A DNA stretch of 64,000 nt from Streptomyces ficellus (GTDB taxonomy: Bacteria; Actinomycetota; Actinomycetes; Streptomycetales; Streptomycetaceae), in contig NZ_CP034279.1 of assembly GCF_009739905.1 (NCBI RefSeq), positions 6,262,001-6,326,000 on the forward strand, written 5' to 3'. Positions 35,356-44,011 of this stretch are shown here, piece by piece (positions within the stretch are counted from its first letter, which is position 1; each line of letters opens with the position of its first letter). Made by a program: the position numbers and the translations under genes. A model generated the notes under the pieces. It had not been told where the DNA came from and searched no databases. It saw nothing but the letters and a program-made list of their open reading frames with translations.

Positions 35356-35735
35356 CCGACCGGGACGTCTTCGAGTACGCGCTGCTGCGCGTCGTGCCGC
35401 GCGTCGAGCGCGGCGAGTGCTTCAACGCGGGCGTGGTGGTCTACTGCCGCGCCCAGGGCTTCGTGTGTGCCCGTACGCACCTCGACGAGGCGAAGCTGCG
35501 GGCGCTGGACCCCGGGGCCGACGTGGCCGGCGTCAGGGCCGCGCTGCGCGCCGTGGAGGGCGTCTGCGAGGGCGGCGAGCACGCGGGGCAGGCGGGCGGT
35601 GACGACGCCGGCCGGCGCTTCCGGTGGCTGATCGCGCCGCGCTCCACGGTCGTCCAGCCCGGCCCCGTGCACACCGGACTCACCACCGATCCCCGGGGCG
35701 AGACGGAGCGGCTGCTCGACCTGCTGGTGCGCTGA
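35352..35735 (+). CDS. DUF3037 protein
   Basis: 127 aa. The GTG overlaps the kinase stop (GTGA), so translation is coupled. The sequence has the DUF3037 start (FEYALLRVVPRVERGECFNAG, with VVVYC) and a C-terminal half with FRWLIAPRSTVVQPGPVHTG. The family is short, without catalytic motifs that I can identify, and pairs with HipA-like kinases in several phyla. It could modulate the kinase or be its target. Confidence 0.88.
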   Translation: MTDRDVFEYALLRVVPRVERGECFNAGVVVYCRAQGFVCARTHLDEAKLRALDPGADVAGVRAALRAVEGVCEGGEHAGQAGGDDAGRRFRWLIAPRSTVVQPGPVHTGLTTDPRGETERLLDLLVR

Positions 35736-35804
35736 GCCCCGCGCGTACGGGCGCCGGGCCCGCAGCGCCTGTACGCCGAGTGACCGGGCGCACCCGGTGG
35801 GCCG

Positions 35805-35833
35805 TTGACACCGGGTGCCAGGGTCTCTAGCGT
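35805..35833 (+). promoter_or_regulatory. Strong promoter TTGACA-17-TAGCGT
   Basis: TTGACA (35805-35810), 17-nt spacer, TAGCGT (35828-35833). One of the best consensus promoters in the window; transcription should begin near 35840, leaving an 85-nt leader before fabG. Confidence 0.8.
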
Positions 35834-35847
35834 CTCGTCTGCTGAAG

Positions 35848-35867
35848 GTACTAAGCGGTCGCTCACC
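35848..35867. promoter_or_regulatory. TetR-type near-palindrome in the fabG leader
   Basis: Within GTACTAAGCGGTCGCTCACC, the arms TAAGCG and CGCTCA (35852-35865) form a near-palindrome. It lies just after the predicted transcription start and resembles TetR/FadR-type operators in front of fatty-acid genes. The protein that binds is not known. Confidence 0.5.
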
Positions 35868-35924
35868 GGCATGGTCGTGCCGGCCGAACCGCTTATCCGG
35901 GATCCAAGGGCGAGGAGAACCAGC

Positions 35925-36686
35925 ATGTCCACCACCGAGCAGCGCGTCGCCGTCGTGACCGGGGCCGCGCGGGGCATTGGCGCCGCCACCGCGGTCCGGC
36001 TCGCGGCCGAGGGCCGCGCCGTCGCCGTACTCGACCTCGACGAAGCCGCCTGCAAGGACACCGTCGAGAAGATCACCGCGGCGGGCGGCAAGGCCATCGC
36101 CGTCGGCTGCGACGTCTCCGACAGCGCCCAGGTGGAGGCGGCCGTCGCCCGCGTCGCCACCGAACTCGGCGCGCCGACGATCCTCGTCAACAACGCGGGC
36201 GTACTCCGCGACAACCTGCTCTTCAAGATGAGCGAGTCCGACTGGGACATGGTCATGAACGTGCACCTCAAGGGCGCGTTCCTGATGGCCAAGGCCTGCC
36301 AGAAGCACATGGTCGACGCGGGCTTCGGCCGGATCGTCAGCCTCTCCTCGTCCTCGGCGCTCGGAAACCGCGGCCAGGCCAACTACTCCGCCGTCAAGGC
36401 CGGTCTCCAGGGCCTCACCAAGACCCTCGCCAAGGAGCTGGGCAAGTTCGGCATCACGGCCAACGCCGTGGCGCCCGGCTTCATCGTCACCGAGATGACC
36501 GCGCAGACCGCCGCGCGCGTGGGCATGGGCTTCGAGGAATTCCAGGCCGCGGCCGCCACCCAGATCCCCGTCCAGCGCGTGGGCCGTCCCGAGGACGTCG
36601 CCAACGCGATCGCGTTCTTCGCCGGCGACGACGCCGGCTTCGTCTCCGGCCAGGTCATGTACGTGGCCGGCGGCCCCCTCAACTAA
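35925..36686 (+). CDS. fabG: 3-oxoacyl-ACP reductase FabG-type SDR
   Basis: 253 aa from the ATG at 35925 (GAGGAG eight bases upstream). Classical SDR: TGAARGIG cofactor motif, NNAG, catalytic Ser-Tyr-Lys in SLSSSSALGNRGQANYSAVKA. The sequence is close to FabG, the NADPH-dependent ketoreductase of fatty-acid synthesis, but lone fabG paralogues in Streptomyces may act in other pathways. Followed 16 bp later by a second SDR, presumably co-transcribed from the promoter at 35805. Confidence 0.9.
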   Translation: MSTTEQRVAVVTGAARGIGAATAVRLAAEGRAVAVLDLDEAACKDTVEKITAAGGKAIAVGCDVSDSAQVEAAVARVATELGAPTILVNNAGVLRDNLLFKMSESDWDMVMNVHLKGAFLMAKACQKHMVDAGFGRIVSLSSSSALGNRGQANYSAVKAGLQGLTKTLAKELGKFGITANAVAPGFIVTEMTAQTAARVGMGFEEFQAAAATQIPVQRVGRPEDVANAIAFFAGDDAGFVSGQVMYVAGGPLN

Positions 36687-36702
36687 GCGAAGGGTGACGG
36701 TC

Positions 36703-37470
36703 ATGACCGTAACGGAACTGCCCCCGCCGTCCGGCAAGGTCGCCCTCGTCACGGGCGCCAGCCGGGGAATCGGCTACGGCGTGGCGGAGGCGCTCGTCGC
36801 CCGCGGCGACCGCGTCTGCATCACCGGCCGCGGCGAGGAGGCGCTCAAGGAGGCGGTCGACAGGCTCGGCGCCGACCGCGTGATCGGCGTCGCCGGCAAG
36901 GCCCATGACGAGGCGCACCAGGCGCTCGCCGTGGACCGGGCCATGGAGGCCTTCGGCCGCGTCGACTACCTGATCAACAACGCCGGGACGAACCCGGTCT
37001 TCGGCCCGATGGCCGACATGGACCTGAACGTCGCGCGGAAGGTCTACGAGACCAACGTGATCTCGGCGCTCGGGTTCGCGCAGCGGACCTGGCACGCGTG
37101 GCAGAAGGACAACGGCGGTGCGATCGTGAACATCGCGTCGGTGGCCGGAATCGCCCCCTCGCCCTTCATCGGCGCGTACGGCATGAGCAAGGCCGCCATG
37201 GTCAATCTGACCCTCCAGCTGGCCCACGAATTCGCCCCCCGGGTGCGGGTCAACGCGATCGCCCCGGCGGTCGTGAAGACGAAATTCGCCCAGGCCCTGT
37301 ACGAGGGCCGGGAAGAGGAGGCCGCGGCCGCCTATCCGCTCGGCAGGCTCGGCGTGCCCGAGGACATCGGCGGGGCCGCCGCATTCCTCACCTCCGGCCA
37401 GTCGGACTGGATCACCGGCCAGACCCTGGTGGTCGACGGCGGAATTTTCCTCAATGCCGGAGTCGGCTGA
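36703..37470 (+). CDS. SDR family oxidoreductase
   Basis: 255 aa from the ATG at 36703 (GAAGGG eight bases upstream; a GTG at 36694 is less likely). Motifs TGASRGIG, NNAG, and the Ser-Tyr-Lys catalytic set in IVNIASVAGIAPSPFIGAYG, with SKAAM. The order of motifs is that of classical SDRs. It forms a two-gene operon with fabG. Substrate unknown. A 13-bp hairpin lies 33 bp after its stop. Confidence 0.9.
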   Translation: MTVTELPPPSGKVALVTGASRGIGYGVAEALVARGDRVCITGRGEEALKEAVDRLGADRVIGVAGKAHDEAHQALAVDRAMEAFGRVDYLINNAGTNPVFGPMADMDLNVARKVYETNVISALGFAQRTWHAWQKDNGGAIVNIASVAGIAPSPFIGAYGMSKAAMVNLTLQLAHEFAPRVRVNAIAPAVVKTKFAQALYEGREEEAAAAYPLGRLGVPEDIGGAAAFLTSGQSDWITGQTLVVDGGIFLNAGVG

Positions 37471-37503
37471 TCCCGTTTCTTCCGGTTGACCGCTAATGCC
37501 TCG

Positions 37504-37543
37504 AGTGCCCCGCCAGTCCACCACATTGACCTGGCGGGGCACT
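37504..37543. terminator. 13-bp hairpin after the SDR operon
   Basis: AGTGCCCCGCCAG (37504-37516) and CTGGCGGGGCACT (37531-37543) pair perfectly around a 14-nt loop, between the SDR stop (37470) and the binding-protein gene. Confidence 0.75.
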
Positions 37544-37588
37544 GCGGTATGGTCGGCCGACCCATGGCTGAACGAGGAGCGTGCGCAC

Positions 37589-39166
37589 GTGTTCAACCGG
37601 ACCAGTCTGCAGGCGGCTGCAGCCCTTGCGTCCATATCCCTGCTGGCGGGATGCGGCCTCTTCTCGGGGGATGACGCCGATGGGGAGAACAAGATCGTGG
37701 TCGGTACGACGAGCGCACCGAGCACGCTCGATCCCGCCGCCGCCTGGGACGGCTCCTGGGAGCTGTACCGGAATGTCTTCCAGACCCTCCTGAGCTTTCC
37801 CACCGGAAGCGCGACTCCTCAGCCCGACGCGGCCGAGTGCAAATTCACCGACACGGTGAGCAAAGTCTTCGAATGCCGGCTCAAGGAAGGGCTCGCCTTT
37901 TCCGACGGCGGCAAGCTCGACGCCCGGGCCGTGAAGCACTCGATCGACCGGATCCGCACCATCAACGCCAAGGGTGGCCCCGGGCCGCTCCTCGGGTCGC
38001 TCGACAAGATCGTGACCAGTGGCGACCGCACGGTGACGTTCCACCTGAAGGAACCCGACGCCACCTTCCCGTACATCCTCGCCACACCCGCCATGTCCAT
38101 CGTCCCGCCCGAGAAGTACCCGGCGGACGCGCTGCGCGAGGACGGCAAGCTCACCGGCTCCGGCCCGTACGTCCTGAACTCCTATCAGGAGGGCGCCGAG
38201 GCCGAGCTCACCAGGAACCAGACGTACAAGGGCTTCGCCAACCGCAAGAACGACGCCGTCACCATCCGGTACTTCAAGGAGTCCGAGGCGATGGTGGGCG
38301 CCCTGCGGAAGAAGGAGATCGACGCCACCTACCGCGGTCTGACCGCGGAGGAGGTCGTCCAGCTCCAGGAGAAGAAGCCCGAGAACGAGGGGCTCCAGCT
38401 GGTCGAGTCGACCGGCGCCGACATCCGCTACCTGGTGTTCAACGCCCAGGCGCCGGGCGTGAGCAAGCTCGCCGTCCGCCAGGCGATCGCCCAGGTCGTC
38501 GACCGGGACGCGCTGGTCGCCAAGGTCTACCAGGGCACCGCCGAGCCCCTGTACTCGATGGTCCCCAAGGGCATCGCCGGGCACACGACCGCCTTCTACG
38601 ACCGGTACGGCGACCCGGACGTCGACAAGGCCGAGAAGCTGCTGGACGAGGCCGGTGTCGACGGGCCGGTGGCACTGACCCTCTGGTACACCACGGACCG
38701 CTACGGCTCCGGCACCGCGGCCGAGTTCGCGGAGCTCAAGCGGCAGCTCGAAGCGTCGAAACTGTTCCGCGTCACGCTCCAGGGCAAGCCGTGGAACGAG
38801 TTCCAGGCGGGCTACCAGAAGGGCGAGTACCCGGCCTTCGGGCGAGGCTGGTTCCCGGACTTCCCGGACCCGGACAACTTCATCGCCCCGTTCGTCGGCA
38901 AGGAGAACGTGCTGTCCACGCCGTACGTCCGGCCGGAGATCACCGACCAGTTGCTGCCCAAGTCCCGCAAGGTCAGCGACCGGGGAGCGGTCACGGAGGA
39001 GTTCGAGAAGGCGCAGGAGATCCTCGTGGACGACGTCCGGCTGCTGCCCCTGTGGCAGGGCAAGCTCTACATCGCCGCGAGCGAGGAGATCGCCGGCGGC
39101 GAGCGTGCGCTGGACCCGCAGACGGTCATGCAGATGTGGGAGCTGCAGCGCAAGACCAGCTGGTAG
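37589..39166 (+). CDS. ABC transporter substrate-binding lipoprotein (family 5)
   Basis: 525 aa from the GTG at 37589 (GAGGAG nine bases upstream). Signal peptide and lipobox LAGC (SISLLAGC) anchor it outside the membrane. The mature protein has the family-5 (OppA/DppA) layout, with IVVGTTSAPSTLDPAAAWD near the start and TGSGPYVLNSYQEG in the middle. It should bind peptides, opines or nickel for an ABC importer, but no permease or ATPase gene is adjacent; it is an orphan receptor. Confidence 0.92.
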   Translation: MFNRTSLQAAAALASISLLAGCGLFSGDDADGENKIVVGTTSAPSTLDPAAAWDGSWELYRNVFQTLLSFPTGSATPQPDAAECKFTDTVSKVFECRLKEGLAFSDGGKLDARAVKHSIDRIRTINAKGGPGPLLGSLDKIVTSGDRTVTFHLKEPDATFPYILATPAMSIVPPEKYPADALREDGKLTGSGPYVLNSYQEGAEAELTRNQTYKGFANRKNDAVTIRYFKESEAMVGALRKKEIDATYRGLTAEEVVQLQEKKPENEGLQLVESTGADIRYLVFNAQAPGVSKLAVRQAIAQVVDRDALVAKVYQGTAEPLYSMVPKGIAGHTTAFYDRYGDPDVDKAEKLLDEAGVDGPVALTLWYTTDRYGSGTAAEFAELKRQLEASKLFRVTLQGKPWNEFQAGYQKGEYPAFGRGWFPDFPDPDNFIAPFVGKENVLSTPYVRPEITDQLLPKSRKVSDRGAVTEEFEKAQEILVDDVRLLPLWQGKLYIAASEEIAGGERALDPQTVMQMWELQRKTSW

Positions 39167-39317
39167 CGGCGGGGCGGGCGTTGGGGCCCGGTCGGTTCGG
39201 GCTCCAGCCTGGTCGGTGTGGCCAGCGGGTGGAAACCGGCCGGTGGGGCCGGTTGTCAGTGGTCACCGGTAAGTTCTGTGAGCAGACAAGGCGATCACCC
39301 CACCGGAGGTTGTTCAC

Positions 39318-40001
39318 GTGACCGACACCGACATGCTGCCCGAGTCCTGGCGCGGCGTCCTCGGCGACGAGCTGCAGAAGCCGTACTTCCAGCAGCTCAC
39401 CGAGTTCGTCGAGGAGGAGCGGGCCAAGGGGCCGGTCTACCCCCCGCGCGAAGAGGTGTTCGCCGCGCTCGACGCCACCCCGTACGACAAGGTCAAGGTC
39501 CTCGTCCTCGGCCAGGACCCGTACCACGGGGAGGGGCAGGGACACGGCCTGTGCTTCTCCGTGCGGCCCGGTGTGAAGACGCCGCCGTCGCTGCGCAACA
39601 TCTACAAGGAGATGCAGGAGGAGCTGGGGCACCCGGTGCCGGACAACGGCTACCTGATGCCGTGGGCCCAGCAGGGTGTCCTGCTCCTCAACGCGGTGCT
39701 GACCGTCCGGGCCGGTGAGCCGAACTCCCACAAGGGCAAGGGCTGGGAGAAGTTCACCGACGCTGTGATCCGCGCCGTCGACGCCCGGCCCGACCCGGTC
39801 GTCTTCGTGCTGTGGGGCAACTACGCACAGAAGAAGCTGCCGCTGATCGACGAGACGCGCCACGTGGTGGTCAAGGGCGCGCACCCCTCGCCGCTCTCCG
39901 CGAAGAAGTTCTTCGGCTCCCGTCCGTTCACCCAGATCGACAAGGCCGTCGCCGACCAGGGGCACGCCCCCATCGACTGGCGCGTCCCGAACCTCGGCTG
40001 A
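39318..40001 (+). CDS. ung: Uracil-DNA glycosylase
   Basis: 227 aa from the GTG at 39318 (GGAGG eight bases upstream). Motif A GQDPYHG with the catalytic aspartate D67, then LCFSV, and motif B HPSPLS near the C-terminus are those of family-1 UDG. It excises uracil from DNA and starts base-excision repair. Stands alone with a good ribosome-binding site. Confidence 0.96.
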   Translation: MTDTDMLPESWRGVLGDELQKPYFQQLTEFVEEERAKGPVYPPREEVFAALDATPYDKVKVLVLGQDPYHGEGQGHGLCFSVRPGVKTPPSLRNIYKEMQEELGHPVPDNGYLMPWAQQGVLLLNAVLTVRAGEPNSHKGKGWEKFTDAVIRAVDARPDPVVFVLWGNYAQKKLPLIDETRHVVVKGAHPSPLSAKKFFGSRPFTQIDKAVADQGHAPIDWRVPNLG

Positions 40002-40168
40002 CCGTCGCCCGCCGGCCCGCGCTCCGGGGCGCGGCGCCGCCCCGGACCGAGCCTGAGCGGGAAAGCCGTCCACTGCGGCTAGCGTCGGAGGACCGGCCCC
40101 CGGGCCCTGGCCGGCCCCGGGGCCCGGCCGGCCCGGGCCGGGTCGCCGACGGACGAGTGGAGGCCGCA

Positions 40169-40633
40169 GTGCGGGAGCAGCAGCAGGACGCGTCGGACGC
40201 GCCGGAGGACGCCGTCCTGACCAGGATCGGGCAGACGATGATGCTCCTCCACGGTGGAGACCGGGAAGAGGCGCGCAACCGCTTCGGCGAGCTGTGGGAG
40301 CAGCTCGGAGCGGACGGCGACCCGCTCCAGCGCTGCACGCTCGCGCACTGCATGGCCGACGCCCAGGACGACCCCTACGACGAGCTGGCCTGGGACCTCC
40401 GGGCGCTGACCGCCGCGGAGGAGGTGGACGGCCACGGGATGGCGCTGCGCGCCCTGTACCCCGCCCTCCACGTCAACCTCGCCGCCGACTACGTCAAGCT
40501 GCGGCGCCCCGACGCGGCGCGCACCCACCTCGACCGCGCCCGCGCCACGTCGGGCACCCTGACCGACGACGGCTACGGCAACGGCGTCCGCGCCGCCATC
40601 GCCCGCCTGACGGAGCGCCTCGCCGCGGAGTGA
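40169..40633 (+). CDS. Conserved hypothetical helical-repeat protein
   Basis: 154 aa from the GTG at 40169 (GGAGG five bases upstream). Entirely helical; LTRIGQTMMLLHGGDREEARNRF and the YVKLRRPDAARTHLDRARAT segment resemble TPR-like helix pairs. No enzyme motif. It occurs in other Streptomyces as a conserved hypothetical protein. It follows ung on the same strand but with a 167-bp gap. Confidence 0.75.
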   Translation: MREQQQDASDAPEDAVLTRIGQTMMLLHGGDREEARNRFGELWEQLGADGDPLQRCTLAHCMADAQDDPYDELAWDLRALTAAEEVDGHGMALRALYPALHVNLAADYVKLRRPDAARTHLDRARATSGTLTDDGYGNGVRAAIARLTERLAAE

Positions 40634-41473
40634 CCGCGCGGTGCGCGCCTGCGGGGCGTCTGCCCGGGCAAACGGGTGACGCCGCAGGGCCCGCGCCGGG
40701 GCGGTGCCGCGCGGCGGGGGCGCGCCTGGCGGGGCGCTCCGGGTGTACGTGCCGGTGGCCCCGGCCAGGTTGCGCCCGGTTGACGGGTGTTGCGGGAACC
40801 GCAGCCCTCGGTGGGGCCCAGCGGTGGGCCCCGCGTGGGCCCGGCGGCGCCCTGGACGGCGCGTCGGGCCCGCTCCCGGCTGACGGGCGGGCCGACGGCC
40901 TTGCCGGCCGCAGGGGGCCTGGCGGTGCGCACGCGGCTGGGGGTAGCCCGGCGGGACCGGCACGACCGACAGCGTTGCCGCTGACCTGGGCCGGCGGGGC
41001 CGAACGCCCCGGATCCAGGGCGTGGTGTGGCCGCCCCGCTTGTCGTTCGCGCGGACGGTTGGCGAGCACGTCGAGCCGCCGTCGCCGGAGACGGCGGTCT
41101 GGCCGCGGTGGCCGCAGGACCGGCGCGCGGCTCCCGGCGCCGGGTGCAGGTCCCGGCTGTGGCCGAACGCCCCGACGCGCAGGGTGGCATGGCCGCCCCG
41201 CTTGTGCACCGCGCGGGCGCGGACGGTCGGCGAGCGCGTCGAGCCGCCGTCGCCGGAGACGGCGGTCTGCCCGCCGTCGCCGCAGGCCCCCGGCGCAGGT
41301 CCGGCGTATCCGCAGGTCCCCCGGCGCAGCTCCCGGCGGTGGCCACACTCCTCAGCGCAGCTCCCCGCGGTGGCCGCAGGCCCGCGGCGCACGCCCCCGC
41401 CCGCGTTCCGGCGGTGGCCACGGCGCCCAGTCGTGGCTCAGTGCTCGCCCCGGGAGGGGGTAGCGGCCCGGCG
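40634..41473. other. 840-bp gene-poor gap with a 163-bp tandem duplication
   Basis: No gene is convincing in either direction. Two diverged copies of about 163 bp run head to tail from about 40998 and 41161 (each starts GGCCGAACGCCCC and includes GACGGCGGTCT). Shorter repeats of GCGCAGCTCCC and GCGGTGGCC follow at 41320-41420, and GTGGGCCC-type repeats occur near 40815-40860. GC content is extreme. It looks like repeat-expanded, non-coding DNA. Confidence 0.6.
40998..41320 (+). repeat. Diverged 163-bp tandem duplication
   Basis: Copy 1 about 40998-41160 and copy 2 about 41161-41320. The best match covers CCGCCCCGCTTG, CGAGCCGCCGTCGCCGGAG and ACGGCGGTCTG, separated by small insertions. A 163-bp unit is not a multiple of three. 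Confidence 0.6.
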
Positions 41474-41941
41474 TCAGTGGCCGAGTGCCTCCTGGCAGAG
41501 CTTGGCCTGGCGGCTGTCGGGGTCCCAGTCGCCGAAGCTGCGGCCGAGGGTGCAGACGTCGGGGACGTTGTCCGGGACGGAGGGCAGGGACGGCGGGTCC
41601 ATCCGGGGGAGCCGGTCGCGCGGGTGCTCGGGTGACGGGAGCTCGCCCGGGCGGTCGTCGCGGGGTGCGGTGGGCGGGGTGGCGGGCGGCGCCGGGGCGC
41701 GGTCCGGCGCGGCCGGGGGCGGCTGCCGGGGCGCGGACGCCGGCGGTGGCGCCAGCGCGGCCTCCAGGGCCTCGCGCGCGGGGCCCTGGACGATCTGCGG
41801 CGCGACGCCCTGGCCGGCCGGGCCGGTCGCCGGCGGGGGGCCCGGAGCGGGAGCGGCGCCCGGATCGACCGACATACAGCCGGAGACGGCCGCCACGGCC
41901 ACGGTCGCCAGGACCTTCGCGGTGATTCTCGTTCGTTGCAC
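41474..41941 (-). CDS. Putative proline-rich lipoprotein
   Basis: 155 aa from the GTG at 41941. Signal sequence with lipobox VSGC. The mature part is dominated by proline and alanine (about 35 percent of residues from 30 to 110); the C-terminal 40 residues are more ordered, with DVCTLGRSFGDWDPDSRQAK and CQEALG, giving a possible disulphide. It has no recognised domain. The ribosome-binding site is weak. Single gene. Confidence 0.65.
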   Translation of the reverse strand: MQRTRITAKVLATVAVAAVSGCMSVDPGAAPAPGPPPATGPAGQGVAPQIVQGPAREALEAALAPPPASAPRQPPPAAPDRAPAPPATPPTAPRDDRPGELPSPEHPRDRLPRMDPPSLPSVPDNVPDVCTLGRSFGDWDPDSRQAKLCQEALGH

Positions 41942-42029
41942 CCGGTAACTCTGGTCGGTGACCGGCCCTTTGGGGACGGCTACCCGCGGTTATTGGTCCG
42001 CACGGGTGATGGGTGTGACCGGCCGATGA

Positions 42030-42620
42030 TCAGGCCGTGGTGCCGCCCGGACCGCCGAGCATCCCCCCGAGCAACTCGCGGAACCCGGTGCGCAGTTCCT
42101 CCCGGCTCGGTACGGACGAGTGGAACGCCCCGACCGCGCAGGAGAACATCAGCCCCTCGCACCAGGCCACCAGGGACAGGGTGTGGCGCTCGGGCTCGGA
42201 GGACCCGGCCGCGCGCATGAGCGCCGTCAGCGGCTCCCGGAACCGGCGCCCGGTCTCGTCGTAGAACGCGCGCAGCTCCGGGCGGCGGGTGGCCTCCAGG
42301 CCCAGCTCGTACCGGGCGACGAGGAGGTCGCGGTGGTCGGTGAGGTAGCGGTGAAGCGCCAGGGAGAGGCCCTCCAGGAGCCCGTCGAGGCCGGTGTCGG
42401 GGACGGGCATCTCCTCCAGGGACATCACCCGCGCCTCCCTGTCCGCGAGCCGCCGGACCGCCGCCTCGAGGAGGGCCTGACGGGTCCGGGCGTAGTTGGA
42501 CGTCGAGCCCTGGGGGAGCCCTGCGGTCTCGTCCACCGCGCGGTGGGTGAGCCCGCGCATGCCCCGCTCGACGAGCAGGGTCAGGGCGGCGTCGGCGATG
42601 AGGTCGGCGCGTGCGGTCAT
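42030..42620 (-). CDS. TetR/AcrR family regulator
   Basis: 196 aa. N-terminal helix-turn-helix (ADLIADAALTLLVERGMRGL, then QGSTSNYARTRQALLEA) and a helical ligand-binding domain. It is divergent from an FAD monooxygenase across an 82-bp region holding two related palindromes, so it very probably represses that gene and itself. The inducer may be an aromatic compound if the monooxygenase acts on one. Confidence 0.93.
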   Translation of the reverse strand: MTARADLIADAALTLLVERGMRGLTHRAVDETAGLPQGSTSNYARTRQALLEAAVRRLADREARVMSLEEMPVPDTGLDGLLEGLSLALHRYLTDHRDLLVARYELGLEATRRPELRAFYDETGRRFREPLTALMRAAGSSEPERHTLSLVAWCEGLMFSCAVGAFHSSVPSREELRTGFRELLGGMLGGPGGTTA

Positions 42621-42640
42621 GGCCCCAACCTACCGCTCGC

Positions 42641-42682
42641 ACTACACCCGTAGTACGGTGAACGCGTCACTACAGATGTAGT
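42641..42682. promoter_or_regulatory. Two TetR operators, ACTACAnnTGTAGT type
   Basis: ACTACACCCGTAGT (42641-42654) and ACTACAGATGTAGT (42669-42682). Centres are 28 bp apart, so both lie on the same DNA face. They sit in the divergent region between the TetR gene and the monooxygenase gene; the second is close to the monooxygenase start. Confidence 0.75.
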
Positions 42683-42702
42683 TCCGCCTGCGTGGAGGAA
42701 TC

Positions 42703-43920
42703 ATGGACAACCGCACCGCCATGCCCCTGGCCGTCGTCGTGGGCAGCGGAATCGGCGGCCTCACTGCCGCCGTCGCCCTGCACCGGCGCGGCTGGCGCGT
42801 CACCGTCCTGGAGCGCGCCGCCTCGCTCCAGCCCGTGGGCGCCGGCATCGGCCTCGCGCCCAACGCGCTGCGGGCCCTGGACGTCATCGGCCTCGGCGAC
42901 GAGATCCGCGCCCTCGCGACCTGGCAGGGCGACGGCGGCATGCGCACCCCGGGCGGACGCTGGCTCTCCCGTACCGACGCACAGGCCGCCGTCGCCCGGT
43001 TCGGCGACCCGCTCGTCCCGGTGCACCGGGCCACGCTGATCGACGCCCTCGCCTCCCGCCTCCCGGACGGGGCCGTCCGTACCGCGACCCGCGCCACCCT
43101 CACCGACCCGGGATGCCCCGCCACCGGCCGCCGTGCCGTGGTCACCACCCCGGACGGCGACATCGAGGCCGACCTCGTCGTCGGCGCCGACGGCATCAAC
43201 TCCGCCCTCCGCCCAACCCTGTTCCCCGCCCACCCCCGGCCGGCGTACGCGGGCTTCACCACCTGGCGCGTCGTCATCCCCGCCCCCGACCGGCCGTTCG
43301 CCCCCCACGAGACCTGGGGACGCGGCGCCCTGTGGGGCACGCAGCCGCTCAAGGACGGCCGTGTCTACGCCTACGCCGCGGCCGGAGCCCCCGCCGGCGC
43401 GCACGCCCCCGACGACGAACGCGCCGAGCTGACGCGCCGCTTCGGGACCTGGCACGACCCGATCCCCGCGATCCTCGCCGCCGTCGCCCCCGACCAGGTG
43501 CTCCGGCACGACGTCCACCACCTCACGACCCCGCTGCCCGCCTTCCACCGGGGGCGCACCGCCCTGCTCGGCGACGCCGCCCACCCCATGGCACCCACCC
43601 TCGGACAGGGCGGCAACCAGGCCATCGAGGACGGCATCGTGCTCGCCCACCACCTGTCGCCCCACGGTGACGTCGGCGCGGGCCTCGCCGCGTACTCCGC
43701 GGTGCGCGTGCCGCGTACCACCGGCATCGTCCGCAAGTCCGCCCGTGTCGCACGGCTGCTGACCCTCACCAGCGCCCCGGCCGTCGCCCTCCGCGAGACG
43801 GTGATGACGCTCTCCCGCTTCGGCCCCGGCCTCGCGCTGCGCACCTTCGACGGGATCGCGGACTGGCGGCCGCCCCAGCACACGTATTCTGACCGGGCAC
43901 ACCAGCGCGACGACGCCTGA
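42703..43920 (+). CDS. FAD-dependent aromatic-type monooxygenase
   Basis: 405 aa from the ATG at 42703 (GGAGGA five bases upstream). Group A flavin hydroxylase: GSGIGGL at the N-terminus binds ADP, VVGADGINS is the DG motif, and GDAAHPMAPTLGQGGNQAIED is the second FAD motif. Substrates in this family are phenolic acids or similar. Regulation by the adjacent TetR gene is indicated by two operators. No other catabolic genes are present. Confidence 0.93.
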   Translation: MDNRTAMPLAVVVGSGIGGLTAAVALHRRGWRVTVLERAASLQPVGAGIGLAPNALRALDVIGLGDEIRALATWQGDGGMRTPGGRWLSRTDAQAAVARFGDPLVPVHRATLIDALASRLPDGAVRTATRATLTDPGCPATGRRAVVTTPDGDIEADLVVGADGINSALRPTLFPAHPRPAYAGFTTWRVVIPAPDRPFAPHETWGRGALWGTQPLKDGRVYAYAAAGAPAGAHAPDDERAELTRRFGTWHDPIPAILAAVAPDQVLRHDVHHLTTPLPAFHRGRTALLGDAAHPMAPTLGQGGNQAIEDGIVLAHHLSPHGDVGAGLAAYSAVRVPRTTGIVRKSARVARLLTLTSAPAVALRETVMTLSRFGPGLALRTFDGIADWRPPQHTYSDRAHQRDDA

Positions 43921-43942
43921 CGGCAGCACGGGAACAGCCACG

Positions 43943-43985
43943 AGCACGGGCCCGAGCACGGGCCCGGGCAGGGGCCCGGGCACGG
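43943..43985 (+). repeat. Three-copy 12-bp tandem repeat
   Basis: GAGCACGGGCCC twice followed by GGGCAGGGGCCC and GGGCACGG. Occurs between the monooxygenase stop and the next start; probably slippage. Confidence 0.6.
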
Positions 43986-44011
43986 TCGCGTACGGCGACA
44001 GGGAGAGTGTT

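Noticed and set aside
40079..41392. Minus-strand frame across the repeat-rich gap with readable motifs such as SGDGGST
   Set aside because: The apparent motifs mirror the DNA tandem duplication; no start signal or domain, so not a protein gene.
43943..43985. 12-bp repeats as iterons or an origin
   Set aside because: Only three or four imperfect GC-rich copies in an intergenic spot with no replication gene nearby.
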